A stretch of DNA of 58,159 bases, taken from contig JAEWLI010000156.1 of NCBI GenBank assembly GCA_023393375.1, positions 1 through 58,159 on the forward strand, given 5' to 3'. The notes under the pieces were generated by a model. The model made no database searches, was not told where the DNA came from, and saw nothing but the letters and a program-made list of their open reading frames with translations. This stretch comes from Bacteroidota bacterium (GTDB lineage Bacteria; Bacteroidota; Bacteroidia; Cytophagales; Cyclobacteriaceae). The position numbers and the translations under genes were made by a program. This document shows positions 1 through 9,333 of the stretch, in pieces; within the stretch, counting starts at the first letter, position 1; every line of letters starts with the position of its first letter.

Positions 1-422
1 TTAAGGTAATTCTTTGTTTTAGGAACATCGAAAGTGAATGGTTCTAAAATTGAGATTTCACCGTCTTTCGCTTTATAAGATAATGCGGATTTGCGGGCAA
101 GAATTTTAGTTTTTTTATTTAATTTAAAACTATAATCTCTTGGCTTTGGACCGAATACTCTTCCCCCGCCTCTAAATAAAGGTGATTTAATACTTCCTGC
201 ACGAGCAGTTCCTGTACCTTTTTGCTTTTTAATTTTTCGGGTTGAACCGGAAATTTCCGCTCTTTCTTTCGATTTATGGGTACCTTGTCTTTGGTTTGCC
301 AGATATTGTTTTACATCCAAATAAATGGCATGATCATTAGGCACAATATTGTAAATGGATTCTTCCAATTTTACAGTTCTGCCTGTATCCTCACCCTTGT
401 TATTTAATACAGATAACTCCAT
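1..422 (-). CDS. rplD: 50S ribosomal protein L4, partial (3' end outside window)
   Basis: L4 is an early-assembly protein of the large ribosomal subunit whose extended loop lines the exit tunnel. The start codon is the ATG read from 422 downwards, and about 140 codons are visible before the window edge. The translation contains the conserved L4 core: KQYLANQRQGTHKSKERAE, then a basic loop ending in GGGRVFGPKPRDY. The gene directly follows rplC with 4 bases between them, the usual S10-operon order (rplC-rplD). The C-terminal part lies outside the window, so full length cannot be judged. Identification is firm from the loop motif and the gene order. Confidence 0.96.
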   Translation of the reverse strand, partial: MELSVLNNKGEDTGRTVKLEESIYNIVPNDHAIYLDVKQYLANQRQGTHKSKERAEISGSTRKIKKQKGTGTARAGSIKSPLFRGGGRVFGPKPRDYSFKLNKKTKILARKSALSYKAKDGEISILEPFTFDVPKTKNYL

Positions 423-426
423 TTTA

Positions 427-1059
427 TTACTTCTCTAAAATTATATAAGAATTCTTTGCACCCGGAACTGAACCACTTACCAATAAAAGATTCTTTTCTG
501 GATATATCTTTACTATCCTAAGGTTAATGGCTTTAACCCGATCGCCTCCCATTCTTCCTGCCATTCTTATTCCTTTAAATACCCTGGAAGGGAAAGAGCT
601 CGCACCAACTGAACCTGGTGCTCTTAATCTATTATGCTGACCATGAGTACTTTGGCCTACACCGCCAAAACCATGTCTCTTTACTACACCTTGAAATCCT
701 TTACCCTTGGATTGGCCGATAGCATCAACAAATTCGCCTTCTTTAAATACTTCACCAACTTTGATGTCTTGTCCTAAAGTAACGCCTCCTTCGAATTCTA
801 CTCTGAAATCCCGGAATTCAACCACTTTACGTTTTGGAGTTGTATTGGCCTTGCTAAAATGTCCAATCATAGCATTTGGCGTATTTTTCTCCTTTTTTTC
901 GTCATAACTTAATTGAACTGCGTTATAACCATCAGTATCCATATTCCTTATTTGCGTAACTACGCACGGCCCAGCCTCAATCAATGTACAGGCAATACTT
1001 TTGCCCTGTTCATCGTAATAACTGGTCATTCCAATTTTTTTTCCTATTATTCCAGACAT
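427..1059 (-). CDS. rplC: 50S ribosomal protein L3
   Basis: L3 is a primary binder of 23S rRNA close to the peptidyl-transferase centre. The protein begins MSGIIGKKIGMT, the family N-terminus, and carries the central loop GFQGVVKRHGFGG followed by THGQHNRLRAPGSVG and RMAGRMGG, which are diagnostic of L3. I place the start at 1059 (210 aa). An in-frame ATG at 1083 would add MYLQNIKK, which has no counterpart in the family. The gene is preceded by a strong promoter at 1110-1140 and by a terminator behind rpsJ, so it appears to open its own transcription unit and is not simply a read-through gene of the fusA-rpsJ transcript. Confidence 0.97.
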   Translation of the reverse strand: MSGIIGKKIGMTSYYDEQGKSIACTLIEAGPCVVTQIRNMDTDGYNAVQLSYDEKKEKNTPNAMIGHFSKANTTPKRKVVEFRDFRVEFEGGVTLGQDIKVGEVFKEGEFVDAIGQSKGKGFQGVVKRHGFGGVGQSTHGQHNRLRAPGSVGASSFPSRVFKGIRMAGRMGGDRVKAINLRIVKIYPEKNLLLVSGSVPGAKNSYIILEK

Positions 1060-1109
1060 TTTTTTAATGTTTTGTAGATACACTACATCGTCCTTGCGGT
1101 AAAGGACTG

Positions 1110-1140
1110 CAAAGATAGCAATTTATTATAAGTAGCCAAA
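1110..1140 (-). promoter_or_regulatory. Bacteroidota-type promoter for rplC and downstream S10 genes
   Basis: Read on the minus strand, TTTG (1140-1137) is followed after exactly 19 bases by TATCTTTG (1117-1110). This is a full match to the Bacteroidota primary-sigma consensus TTTG-N19-TAnnTTTG. The -7 box lies about 50 bases before the rplC start and immediately downstream of the rpsJ terminator. Function is inferred from the motif and its position. Confidence 0.75.
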
Positions 1141-1174
1141 AAGCTATAAATAATTTTTTATTTTTTAAAGAACC

Positions 1175-1216
1175 CATAAAAAAAGAACCAATATCTAATA
1201 AATTATTGGTTCTTTC
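1175..1216 (-). terminator. Rho-independent terminator after rpsJ
   Basis: An 11-12 bp perfect stem is formed by AAAGAACCAAT (1182-1192) and ATTGGTTCTTT (1205-1215), with a loop of about 11 bases. On the minus strand the 3' arm runs into TTTTTTT (1184-1178). It sits about 25 bases after the rpsJ stop codon and just before the rplC promoter. Confidence 0.75.
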
Positions 1217-1238
1217 GGGAATTTTCTATGATGTCGCT

Positions 1239-1544
1239 TTAGACTTTTATTTCTACGTCTACACCACTGGGGAGTTCTAATTTCATCAATGCATCAACAG
1301 TTTTGGCACTATTAGAATAAATATCCACCAAACGTTTATATGTGCACAGTTGAAATTGTTCCCTCGATTTTTTATTTACGTGAGGTGATCTAAGTACAGT
1401 AAATATCTCCTTTTCTGTGGGTAAAGGAATAGGTCCACTTACAACAGCACCAGTAGTCTTTACAGCTCTTACAATTTTCTCTGATGATTTATCTACCAGA
1501 TTGTGATCGTAAGATTTCAGTTTAATTCTTATTTTTTGATTCAT
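1239..1544 (-). CDS. rpsJ: 30S ribosomal protein S10
   Basis: S10 is a small-subunit head protein that also acts as NusE, the partner of NusB and NusG in transcription antitermination. The 101-aa product has the family length and its signatures: NQKIRIKLKSYDHNLVD at the start, GPIPLPTEKEIFTVLRSPHVNKKSREQF in the middle and LPSGVDVEIKV at the end. It lies 11 bases after fusA, so it is the last gene of the rpsL-rpsG-fusA-rpsJ set. A strong hairpin terminator follows it. In many bacteria rpsJ instead heads the S10 operon, so the split here between rpsJ and rplC is worth noting. Confidence 0.98.
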   Translation of the reverse strand: MNQKIRIKLKSYDHNLVDKSSEKIVRAVKTTGAVVSGPIPLPTEKEIFTVLRSPHVNKKSREQFQLCTYKRLVDIYSNSAKTVDALMKLELPSGVDVEIKV

Positions 1545-1555
1545 AATATCGTTAA

Positions 1556-3694
1556 TTAACTAACAGCTGCTCCTTTAACTTTAGTAACAATGCTTTCGGC
1601 TATATTATTTGGCACAAAATCATAATCAGAGAATGTCAATGTAGCCAAAGCCCTTCCTGAAGATAATGTCCTTAAATCAGTAACGTATCCAAATAATTCA
1701 GACAATGGCACATCTGCTTTGATCACTTTCGAGATCCCTTTCGTATCCATCCCTTTCATTATTCCACGTCTTCGATTTAAATCACCGGTAATTGGTCCTG
1801 TGTATTCATCCGGTGTAACCACTTCTACTGACATGATTGGTTCCATCAATTTAGGTTTTGCTTTTCTGGCAGCTTCCTTAAACCCAATCCTGGCAGCTAA
1901 TTCAAAAGAAAGTGAATCAGAGTCAACATCATGGAACGAACCATCGAATAATCTAACTTTCATTCCTTCTAATGGATATCCAGCTAAAGGACCATTTTTC
2001 ATTGCACCTTCAAAGCCCTTTTGAATTGCAGGAATATATTCTTTTGGAATAGATCCACCAACAATGTTGTTTACAAATTGCAAACCTTCTTTTTTGTCAT
2101 CATCTCTTGGACTCAGTTCAAACTGTATGTCGGCAAATTTACCACGGCCACCGGATTGTTTTTTGTAAACTTCACGGTGAGTAATATTTCCTGTGATAGA
2201 CTCTTTATAAGCAACTTGTGGAGCACCTTGATTGATCTCAACTTTAAATTCTCTCCTTAATCTATCTATAATAATTTCCAGGTGCAATTCACCCATACCA
2301 CGCAATACGGTCTGACCAGTTTCTTCATCAGTGTTTACATGCAAAGTAGGATCTTCTTCCACTAGTTTGGAAATAGCCATAGATAATTTATCTACATCTG
2401 CTTGTTTTTTCGCTTCAATAGCGTATCCAATAACTGGTTCCGGGAAGGTGATTGATTCAAGTACAATTTGATGTTTCTCATCAACCAGTGTATCTCCGGT
2501 TTTAATATCCTTAAATCCTACACAAGCAGCAATATCGCCAGCTTCTACACCATCAATAGGATTTTGTTTATTGGAATGCATTTGCAATAATCTGGAAATA
2601 CGTTCCTTTTTACCGGTCCTCATATTAAAAATGTAAGAACCACCTGGTAATGTACCGGAATATACCCGAATAAAAGCCAACCTACCTACATATGGGTCTG
2701 TAGCTATTTTAAATGCTAAGGCGCAAAACGGTTCATCGGCATCAGGGTTGCGTATGATATCTGCTTCGGTATCCGGATTTTTACCAACAACAGGTGGTAA
2801 ATCCATTGGAGAAGGCAGATAGGAACAAACTGCATCAAGTAACGCCTGAACACCTTTATTTTTAAAAGCTGAACCACATAATACTGGTGAGAAAGACATA
2901 TCGATTACCGCTTTTCTAATAGCGATCATCATTTCTTCTTCTGTAATGGTATCTGGATCATCAAAAAATTTCTCCAGAAGTGCTTCATCATATTCCGCGA
3001 CACTTTCAACTAACTTTTGACGCCATTCAGCAACAGTATCTTCCAGATCTTCAGGAATTTCAATTTCTGTATAGGTCATGCCTTTGTCTTCCTCATTCCA
3101 GATGATTGCTTTACCATTGATCAGGTTGACAACACCTTTAAAAGTATCTTCAGAACCGATTGGGATTTGCAAAGGGACTGGGTTAGCACCTAGTTTTTCC
3201 TTTATTTCTGTCACCACATTGAAGAAATCCGCCCCTGCTCTGTCCATTTTATTTACAAAACAAATCCGGGGTACATTATACTTATCTGCTTGTTTCCAAA
3301 CTGTTTCAGATTGGGGTTCGACACCTGATACTGCACAAAACAAAGCTACAGCACCATCTAATACTCTAAGTGAGCGTTCCACTTCTACTGTAAAATCAAC
3401 GTGACCAGGAGTATCAATCAAATTAATCCTGTAATCTTTTGTAATATCAGATGGTTGACCCTGTACAGTTGGATACTTCCAGAAAGTAGTGGTAGCAGCA
3501 GATGTGATGGTAATACCACGTTCCTGTTCTTGCTCCATCCAGTCCATTACAGCTCCTCCTTCATGTACTTCACCCAATTTATGGGTTAAACCCGTATAGT
3601 ACAAGATTCGTTCGGAACAAGTTGTTTTTCCGGCATCAATGTGCGCCATGATGCCTAAGTTTCTTAAATATTTTAAATCTCTTTTTGCCATCAA
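1556..3694 (-). CDS. fusA: Translation elongation factor G
   Basis: EF-G is the GTPase that drives tRNA-mRNA translocation and, with RRF, ribosome recycling. At 712 aa it has the normal length. The GTPase motifs are intact: AHIDAGKT (about residues 17-24), DTPGH (94-98) and NKMD (148-151). The later domains show GMGELHLEIIIDRLRREF (domain III) and the domain IV/V segments GGSIPKEYIPA and RRRGIMKGMD. The window has a single fusA in the canonical slot between rpsG and rpsJ. The start at 3694 gives MMAKRDL; the second Met (3691) is equally possible. It abuts rpsG directly, which implies translational coupling. Confidence 0.98.
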   Translation of the reverse strand: MMAKRDLKYLRNLGIMAHIDAGKTTCSERILYYTGLTHKLGEVHEGGAVMDWMEQEQERGITITSAATTTFWKYPTVQGQPSDITKDYRINLIDTPGHVDFTVEVERSLRVLDGAVALFCAVSGVEPQSETVWKQADKYNVPRICFVNKMDRAGADFFNVVTEIKEKLGANPVPLQIPIGSEDTFKGVVNLINGKAIIWNEEDKGMTYTEIEIPEDLEDTVAEWRQKLVESVAEYDEALLEKFFDDPDTITEEEMMIAIRKAVIDMSFSPVLCGSAFKNKGVQALLDAVCSYLPSPMDLPPVVGKNPDTEADIIRNPDADEPFCALAFKIATDPYVGRLAFIRVYSGTLPGGSYIFNMRTGKKERISRLLQMHSNKQNPIDGVEAGDIAACVGFKDIKTGDTLVDEKHQIVLESITFPEPVIGYAIEAKKQADVDKLSMAISKLVEEDPTLHVNTDEETGQTVLRGMGELHLEIIIDRLRREFKVEINQGAPQVAYKESITGNITHREVYKKQSGGRGKFADIQFELSPRDDDKKEGLQFVNNIVGGSIPKEYIPAIQKGFEGAMKNGPLAGYPLEGMKVRLFDGSFHDVDSDSLSFELAARIGFKEAARKAKPKLMEPIMSVEVVTPDEYTGPITGDLNRRRGIMKGMDTKGISKVIKADVPLSELFGYVTDLRTLSSGRALATLTFSDYDFVPNNIAESIVTKVKGAAVS

Positions 3695-4162
3695 TTAAAA
3701 CCTAAAATGTGAAAATGCCTTGTTGGCCTCTGCCATCCTATGTGTATCATCCTTCTTTTTCACTGCCGCTCCTTCTCCTTTTGAGGCTGCAACAATTTCC
3801 CCTGCTAGTCTCTCAACCATGGTCTTTTCTCCCCTTGAGCGGGCATATTTGATCATCCATTTTATTCCAACAGCCACTTTTCTATCTGGCCGGACTTCCA
3901 TGGGAACCTGAAATGTTGCACCGCCTACTCTTCTGCTTTTAACTTCTACTGAAGGCATTACATTTCCCAAAGCTTTTTTCCAGATTTCCAAACCATTTTC
4001 CCCTGCTCTGGTTTCAACCAAAGAGATGGCGTTGTAAAATATGGAATAGGCTTTGGCTTTTTTGCCTCTTTCCATTAAATTATTTACAAATTGGGAAACC
4101 AAAGTATCGTTAAACTTCGGATCAGGTAATATGTACCTTTTTTTCGGTTTCGCTTTTCTCAT
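3695..4162 (-). CDS. rpsG: 30S ribosomal protein S7
   Basis: S7 nucleates assembly of the 30S head and contacts mRNA and tRNA at the E site. The 155-aa product starts MRKAKPKKRYILPDPKF and contains the family signature GGATFQVPMEVRPDRK and the C-terminal helix segment RMAEANKAFSHFRF. The gene sits 26 bases after rpsL and is contiguous with fusA, as in the classical str operon. In many bacteria S7 represses this operon. I see no obvious S7-binding leader here, but the 26-base rpsL-rpsG gap is too short to judge. Confidence 0.98.
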   Translation of the reverse strand: MRKAKPKKRYILPDPKFNDTLVSQFVNNLMERGKKAKAYSIFYNAISLVETRAGENGLEIWKKALGNVMPSVEVKSRRVGGATFQVPMEVRPDRKVAVGIKWMIKYARSRGEKTMVERLAGEIVAASKGEGAAVKKKDDTHRMAEANKAFSHFRF

Positions 4163-4188
4163 TTTCTGAAATGATCAAATTTTTATTA

Positions 4189-4569
4189 TTATGACTTACT
4201 TTTTGGCCTTTTTGCACCATATTTTGATCTTGCCTGAAGGCGACCATTAACACCAGCTGTATCTAAAGCACCTCTGATTATATGGTATCTCACACCTGGT
4301 AGATCTTTTACCCTTCCACCTCTGATCAAAACAATCGAGTGTTCCTGTAAATTGTGGCCTTCGCCAGGAATATAGGCGTTTACTTCTTTTCCATTTGTCA
4401 GCCTTACCCTGGCTACTTTCCTCATAGCAGAGTTAGGTTTTTTTGGTGTGGTTGTATACACCCTTGTACAAACCCCTCTACGTTGAGGACAGGAGTCCAA
4501 CGCAGGTGATTTAGATTTTGAAGTCAATTTCTGTCTTCCTTTTCTTACTAATTGTTGTATAGTAGGCAT
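4189..4569 (-). CDS. rpsL: 30S ribosomal protein S12
   Basis: S12 lies at the decoding centre and is the classical streptomycin-resistance target. The 126-aa product has the conserved stretches TPKKPNSAMRKVARVRL, PGEGHNLQEHSIVLIRGGRVKDLPGVRYHI and RGALDTAGV. The lysines equivalent to E. coli K42 and K87 (in TTPKKPNS and GRVKDLPG) are wild type, so no target-site streptomycin resistance is predicted. The gene opens the rpsL-rpsG-fusA-rpsJ unit and has its own promoter at 4620-4650. Confidence 0.98.
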   Translation of the reverse strand: MPTIQQLVRKGRQKLTSKSKSPALDSCPQRRGVCTRVYTTTPKKPNSAMRKVARVRLTNGKEVNAYIPGEGHNLQEHSIVLIRGGRVKDLPGVRYHIIRGALDTAGVNGRLQARSKYGAKRPKSKS

Positions 4570-4619
4570 TTAAATATAATAATTAAGTATAAACCTATCC
4601 TCGTCAAAATTTTGGACTG

Positions 4620-4650
4620 CAAAGGTATTGATAAGATTTATTATTACAAA
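4620..4650 (-). promoter_or_regulatory. Bacteroidota-type promoter for rpsL-rpsG-fusA-rpsJ
   Basis: On the minus strand TTTG (4650-4647) is followed by a 19-base spacer and then TACCTTTG (4627-4620), a full match to TTTG-N19-TAnnTTTG. It lies 51 bases before the rpsL start and 21 bases after the stop of the upstream DUF3467 gene. I see no terminator between the two, so read-through from rpoC remains possible. Confidence 0.75.
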
Positions 4651-4670
4651 ATAAATAATAAAATTTCCAA

Positions 4671-4994
4671 TCAGGCTTCACCAACTGTTCCCCCAAAATT
4701 AATTGGAAACTTAGGGGCCTCATCATTGCGTTTGATGGGCCCAAAAGTCTCTTCATATTTTTGAATATTGTCTTTCAGTGCATATAATAATCTTTTGGCA
4801 TGCTCAGGAGTAACTACAATCCGTGATTTAACTTTTGCTTTGGGTACTCCAGGCATTAATCGGATAAAATCAATTACAAATTCACTATTAGAATGAGCTA
4901 TCATTGCCAAATTGGCATACACTCCTTCTGCTATTTCTTCAGATAATTCTATATTAATCTGATTAGGAACTTGTTTTTTATCTTCCTCAGCCAT
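4671..4994 (-). CDS. DUF3467 family protein
   Basis: The product is 107 aa and soluble. It begins MAEEDKKQVPNQINIELSEEIAEGVYANLAMIAHS, continues with the core EFVIDFIRLMPGVPKAKVKSRIVVTPEHAKRLLYAL and ends NFGGTVGEA. This matches the DUF3467 family, which in Bacteroidota is commonly found beside rpoC; no biochemical function has been assigned as far as I know. It starts 9 bases after the rpoC stop codon, so it is almost certainly co-transcribed with RNA polymerase. The context suggests a transcription- or translation-linked accessory role, but this is inference only. Confidence 0.88.
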   Translation of the reverse strand: MAEEDKKQVPNQINIELSEEIAEGVYANLAMIAHSNSEFVIDFIRLMPGVPKAKVKSRIVVTPEHAKRLLYALKDNIQKYEETFGPIKRNDEAPKFPINFGGTVGEA

Positions 4995-5003
4995 CTTTCA
5001 AGA

Positions 5004-8000
5004 TTATTTCGCCTGTAATTCTTTAGATCTGTTGAATTCTTCCTTTGATGCTACTAAGGTGTCGTATTCTTCCTGTGATCCAACTATAATGTTGCCATAT
5101 TCCCTTTGGCCTGTGCCAGCTGGGATAAGATGTCCAACAATCACATTTTCTTTAAGACCCATCAAAAAGTCAGTTTTACCTCTGATAGCTGCTTCGCTTA
5201 GTACTTTAGTAGTTTCCTGGAATGATGCAGCTGAAATAAAGCTCTCTGTACCAAGTGATGCTTGAGTAATACCCTGTAACGTAGGACTAGATACAGCAGG
5301 TTCGGCATCGCGTACTTGTACAATTTTCATATCTTTCCGCTTCAAACTTGAGTTCTCATCCCTTAATCTCCTGGAAGTAATAATTTGGCCTGGCTTTAAA
5401 TTTTCAGAATCACCGGGCTCCATCACGACTTTCTTGTCAAGTATTGAATCGTTTTCTTCTCTGAATAAGAATTTATCGACAATTTGACCTGGAAGGAAAC
5501 TAGTATCACCTGGTTCAATGATTTCCACCTTTTGCATCATCTGTCGTACAATGGTTTCGATGTGTTTATCATTGATTTTCACACCTTGTAAGCGATATAC
5601 TTCCTGTATTTCATTTACCAAATACTCCTGTACAGCAGTAGGGCCTTTTATAGCGAGGATATCAGCTGGGGTAATGGCTCCATCAGATAATGCCATTCCT
5701 GCTTTTACGTAATCATTGTCCTGAACCAAAATATGCTTGGACAATGGCACCAGATATCTTTTCTTAACGCCATCTTTTGATTCAATGAAAATTTCCCTGT
5801 TACCGCGTTTGATACCGCCATAGGTAACAACACCATCAATTTCGCTAACTACTGCCGGATTAGAAGGATTTCTTGCTTCAAATAATTCTGTGACCCGAGG
5901 TAAACCACCTGTAATGTCCCTTGATTTACCCATTGTTCTTGGGATTTTAGCCAAAATGTGGCCAGCTTTAATTTTTGTTCCCTGATCAACAGCCAAACGG
6001 GCACCTACAGGAATGTTATATGATTTTAACTCTTTGTCTTTGTTGTTACTCAATATTACTATTGCTGGGTTTTTAGTTTTGTCTTTTGTATCGACAATCA
6101 CCTTTTCCCTGTGACCAGTTTGTTCGTCATATTCCTCTCTATAGGTAATAGCTTCTTCAATTGAATCAAATCCAATGACACCATCATACTCTGATAAAAT
6201 CACAGCATTATATGGATCCCAATTACACAGCTCATCACCTTTTTCAACTTTATCACCTTCTTTCACTAACAAGAATGCTCCATAAGGCACATGGTTATTG
6301 GCTAACACCTTATTGGTTTTCTCTTCAACGATCTTTATTTCACCAGATCTTCCCATAACTACTGTGGATTTCCCATTTTCAGTAGTTACGTTTAAGGTTT
6401 TAATATCTTCAAACTCTATTGTTCCACTGAATTTAGCCTTAATGTTGGCGTCAACAGCAATATTTGCTGCGGTACCACCAACGTGGAAGGTTCTTAAAGT
6501 CAGCTGAGTACCAGGTTCACCAATTGATTGGGCAGCAATTACTCCTACTGCTTCGCCCCTCTGAGCCATTTTGCCAGATGCTAAGTTTCTTCCATAACAT
6601 TTGGCACAAACCCCTTGTTTTGCTTCACAAGTTAATACCGATCGGATTTCAACTTCTTCAATATTTGTCCGCTCAATCCTTCTGGCAATATCTTCATTGA
6701 TTTCTTCACCAGTAGAAACAATCAGTTCATCATTAAGTGGATCATAAATATCATGAACAGATACACGGCCTAATATTCTTTCAGATAAAGGTTCTACGAT
6801 ATCCTCATTATCTTTAAGAGGAGTAACGATCAAGCCTCTTAATGTACCGCAATCTTCTTCATTAACTACCATATCCTGGGCCACATCCACCAAACGTCTG
6901 GTTAGGTAACCGGCATCTGCTGTTTTCAAAGCCGTATCCGCTAAACCTTTTCTTGCACCGTGGGTAGAAATAAAGTATTCAATTACGTCAAGTCCTTCTT
7001 TAAAGTTAGACAAGATTGGGTTTTCAATAATTTCACCGATTGACCCCTGAAGGTTTTTTTGAGGTTTTGCCATTAAACCTCTCATTCCACCTAACTGCCT
7101 GATCTGCTCTCTGGAACCCCTGGCACCTGAGTGCATCATCATATAAATCGGATTAAAACCAGCTTGGTCTTCTTCCAATTGTTTCATCAGTGTATTTGTG
7201 ATCTTCGAATTCACCCTGGTCCATATGTCGATTACCTGATTGTATCTTTCGTTGTCAGTAATCAACCCCATTAAATAGTTGTTCCAAACCACTTCCACTT
7301 CTTCTTTGGCATTCAGGATCAGTCCATCTTTTTCATCCGGGATTTTCACATCATTTAATCCCATGGAAAGTCCACCTCTATATGCATAAGAAAAGCCTAG
7401 ATCCTTAATATCATCAAGGAATTTCGCAGTTCTCGCCATTCCTGCATATTTGAATACCCTGGAAATGATCTGCTGCAGTTTCTTTTTGGTCAGTAATTCA
7501 TCGACATAACCGACAGTTTCAGGAATAAACTGGTTGAAAAGTACCCTACCTGCAACAGTATCAATAACTTTAGTCACCAGCTTGTCGTTTTCCTCCATCA
7601 CTGTTGTCCTGACTTTTATCAGGGCATGTTTGGATAATTTCTTTTCGTTCAGTGCGATGATGACTTCCTCTGCACCATAAAACAAACGTCCTTCCCCGAG
7701 CTCACCTTTACGTCCTTTGGTTATATAATAAAGTCCCAAAACCATGTCTTGTGAAGGCACGGCAATTGGAGCTCCATTGGCAGGGCTCAATATATTGTGC
7801 GAAGACAACATTAACATGGATGCTTCTAAAACAGCTTCGTGTCCGAGGGGCACGTGAACAGCCATTTGGTCACCGTCAAAGTCCGCGTTGAAAGCAGTAC
7901 AAACCAGTGGGTGTACCTGAATTGCTTTTCCCTCTATAAGTTTAGGCTGAAAAGCCTGAATACCTAAACGGTGCAATGTAGGAGCACGGTTAAGCATGAC

Positions 8001-9302
8001 CGGGTGTCCCTTAAGCACATTTTCAAGAATATCCCAAACCACAGGATCTTTCCTGTCTACAATTTTCTTAGCGGATTTTACAGTTTTTACAATTCCTCTT
8101 TCAATCAGCTTTCTGATAATAAATGGCTTGAATAACTCTGCTGCCATATCTTTTGGCAATCCGCATTCATGCATTTTCAACTCTGGACCAACTACAATTA
8201 CTGAACGTCCGGAGTAGTCTACCCTTTTTCCCAAGAGGTTCTGACGGAAGCGACCTTGCTTTCCTTTCAGCATATCACTCAAGGATTTTAATGCCCTGTT
8301 TCCATCGGAACGTACAGCATTTACTTTTCTGGAGTTGTCAAATAATGAATCTACAGCTTCCTGAAGCATTCTTTTTTCATTTCTAAGAATTACTTCTGGT
8401 GCTTTTATATCGATCAACCTTTTAAGACGGTTATTTCTTATGATCACCCTTCTATAAAGGTCATTAAGGTCAGAGGTTGCAAAACGTCCACCATCCAATG
8501 GCACCAATGGTCGTAATTCCGGTGGAATAACAGGTACCATTTTTATAATCATCCATTCTGGGCGGTTTTCAATGCGTGTTCTTGCATCTCTCAAAGCTTC
8601 TACTACTTTTAACCTTTTTAAGGCTTCAGCTTTTCTTTGCTGAGAAGTGTCAGTTGCTGCCTGATGTCTTAAGCTATAGGAAAGGTCGTCAAGGTCAATT
8701 CTTGAGAGCAACATTTCCAAGGCTTCTGCACCCATCTTAGCGATGAATTTATTAGGATCATCATCATCTAATATTTGATTATCTCTAGGGAGTTTATCCA
8801 GAATATCCAAATATTCATCCTCTGTGAGAAAATCCATTCTATTGATGCCATCAGCTTCAGTAGTTCCAGGTTGGATAACTACATATCTTTCATAATAGAT
8901 GATCTGATCAAGCTTTTTTGTAGGTAATCCCAACAGGTAACCAATCTTGTTGGGCAGTGACCTGAAATACCAGATATGTGCCACAGGAACCACCAATTCG
9001 ATATGGCCCATTCTTTCTCTGCGCACTTTCTTTTCAGTAACTTCTACTCCACAACGGTCGCAGATGATCCCTTTATAACGAATTCTTTTATATTTTCCGC
9101 AATGACATTCCCAGTCTTTTACCGGACCAAAAATTCTTTCACAGAATAATCCCCCCATTTCTGGTTTGTATGTTCTGTAATTAATGGTCTCTGGCTGAGT
9201 AACCTCACCATAAGAACCATCAAGAATTGATTCTGGTGAAGCTAGGCTTATCGTGACTTTGGTAAAATCGCTATTTAATTTTTTATTTTTTCTAAATGCC
9301 AT
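5004..9302 (-). CDS. rpoC: DNA-directed RNA polymerase subunit beta'
   Basis: This is the catalytic large subunit of RNA polymerase, 1432 aa. The N-terminal zinc ribbon has C66, C68, C81 and C84. The active-site loop NADFDGDQM places the Mg-chelating aspartates at D474, D476 and D478. The second zinc site is CEAKQGVCAKCYGRNLA. The trigger-loop region contains GARKGLADTALKTADAGYLTRRL. The C-terminal half holds the Bacteroidota-typical repeat-rich insert, and the protein ends after GSQEEYDTL. It follows rpoB with a 59-base gap that contains a hairpin, and precedes the DUF3467 gene by 9 bases. Confidence 0.98.
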   Translation of the reverse strand: MAFRKNKKLNSDFTKVTISLASPESILDGSYGEVTQPETINYRTYKPEMGGLFCERIFGPVKDWECHCGKYKRIRYKGIICDRCGVEVTEKKVRRERMGHIELVVPVAHIWYFRSLPNKIGYLLGLPTKKLDQIIYYERYVVIQPGTTEADGINRMDFLTEDEYLDILDKLPRDNQILDDDDPNKFIAKMGAEALEMLLSRIDLDDLSYSLRHQAATDTSQQRKAEALKRLKVVEALRDARTRIENRPEWMIIKMVPVIPPELRPLVPLDGGRFATSDLNDLYRRVIIRNNRLKRLIDIKAPEVILRNEKRMLQEAVDSLFDNSRKVNAVRSDGNRALKSLSDMLKGKQGRFRQNLLGKRVDYSGRSVIVVGPELKMHECGLPKDMAAELFKPFIIRKLIERGIVKTVKSAKKIVDRKDPVVWDILENVLKGHPVMLNRAPTLHRLGIQAFQPKLIEGKAIQVHPLVCTAFNADFDGDQMAVHVPLGHEAVLEASMLMLSSHNILSPANGAPIAVPSQDMVLGLYYITKGRKGELGEGRLFYGAEEVIIALNEKKLSKHALIKVRTTVMEENDKLVTKVIDTVAGRVLFNQFIPETVGYVDELLTKKKLQQIISRVFKYAGMARTAKFLDDIKDLGFSYAYRGGLSMGLNDVKIPDEKDGLILNAKEEVEVVWNNYLMGLITDNERYNQVIDIWTRVNSKITNTLMKQLEEDQAGFNPIYMMMHSGARGSREQIRQLGGMRGLMAKPQKNLQGSIGEIIENPILSNFKEGLDVIEYFISTHGARKGLADTALKTADAGYLTRRLVDVAQDMVVNEEDCGTLRGLIVTPLKDNEDIVEPLSERILGRVSVHDIYDPLNDELIVSTGEEINEDIARRIERTNIEEVEIRSVLTCEAKQGVCAKCYGRNLASGKMAQRGEAVGVIAAQSIGEPGTQLTLRTFHVGGTAANIAVDANIKAKFSGTIEFEDIKTLNVTTENGKSTVVMGRSGEIKIVEEKTNKVLANNHVPYGAFLLVKEGDKVEKGDELCNWDPYNAVILSEYDGVIGFDSIEEAITYREEYDEQTGHREKVIVDTKDKTKNPAIVILSNNKDKELKSYNIPVGARLAVDQGTKIKAGHILAKIPRTMGKSRDITGGLPRVTELFEARNPSNPAVVSEIDGVVTYGGIKRGNREIFIESKDGVKKRYLVPLSKHILVQDNDYVKAGMALSDGAITPADILAIKGPTAVQEYLVNEIQEVYRLQGVKINDKHIETIVRQMMQKVEIIEPGDTSFLPGQIVDKFLFREENDSILDKKVVMEPGDSENLKPGQIITSRRLRDENSSLKRKDMKIVQVRDAEPAVSSPTLQGITQASLGTESFISAASFQETTKVLSEAAIRGKTDFLMGLKENVIVGHLIPAGTGQREYGNIIVGSQEEYDTLVASKEEFNRSKELQAK

Positions 9303-9333
9303 ACCTATTATTTATTAACTATAAACCATAAGT

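Noticed and set aside
1060..1083. Longer rplC start adding MYLQNIKK
   Set aside because: The family N-terminus is MSGIIGKKIGM; the added residues have no counterpart.
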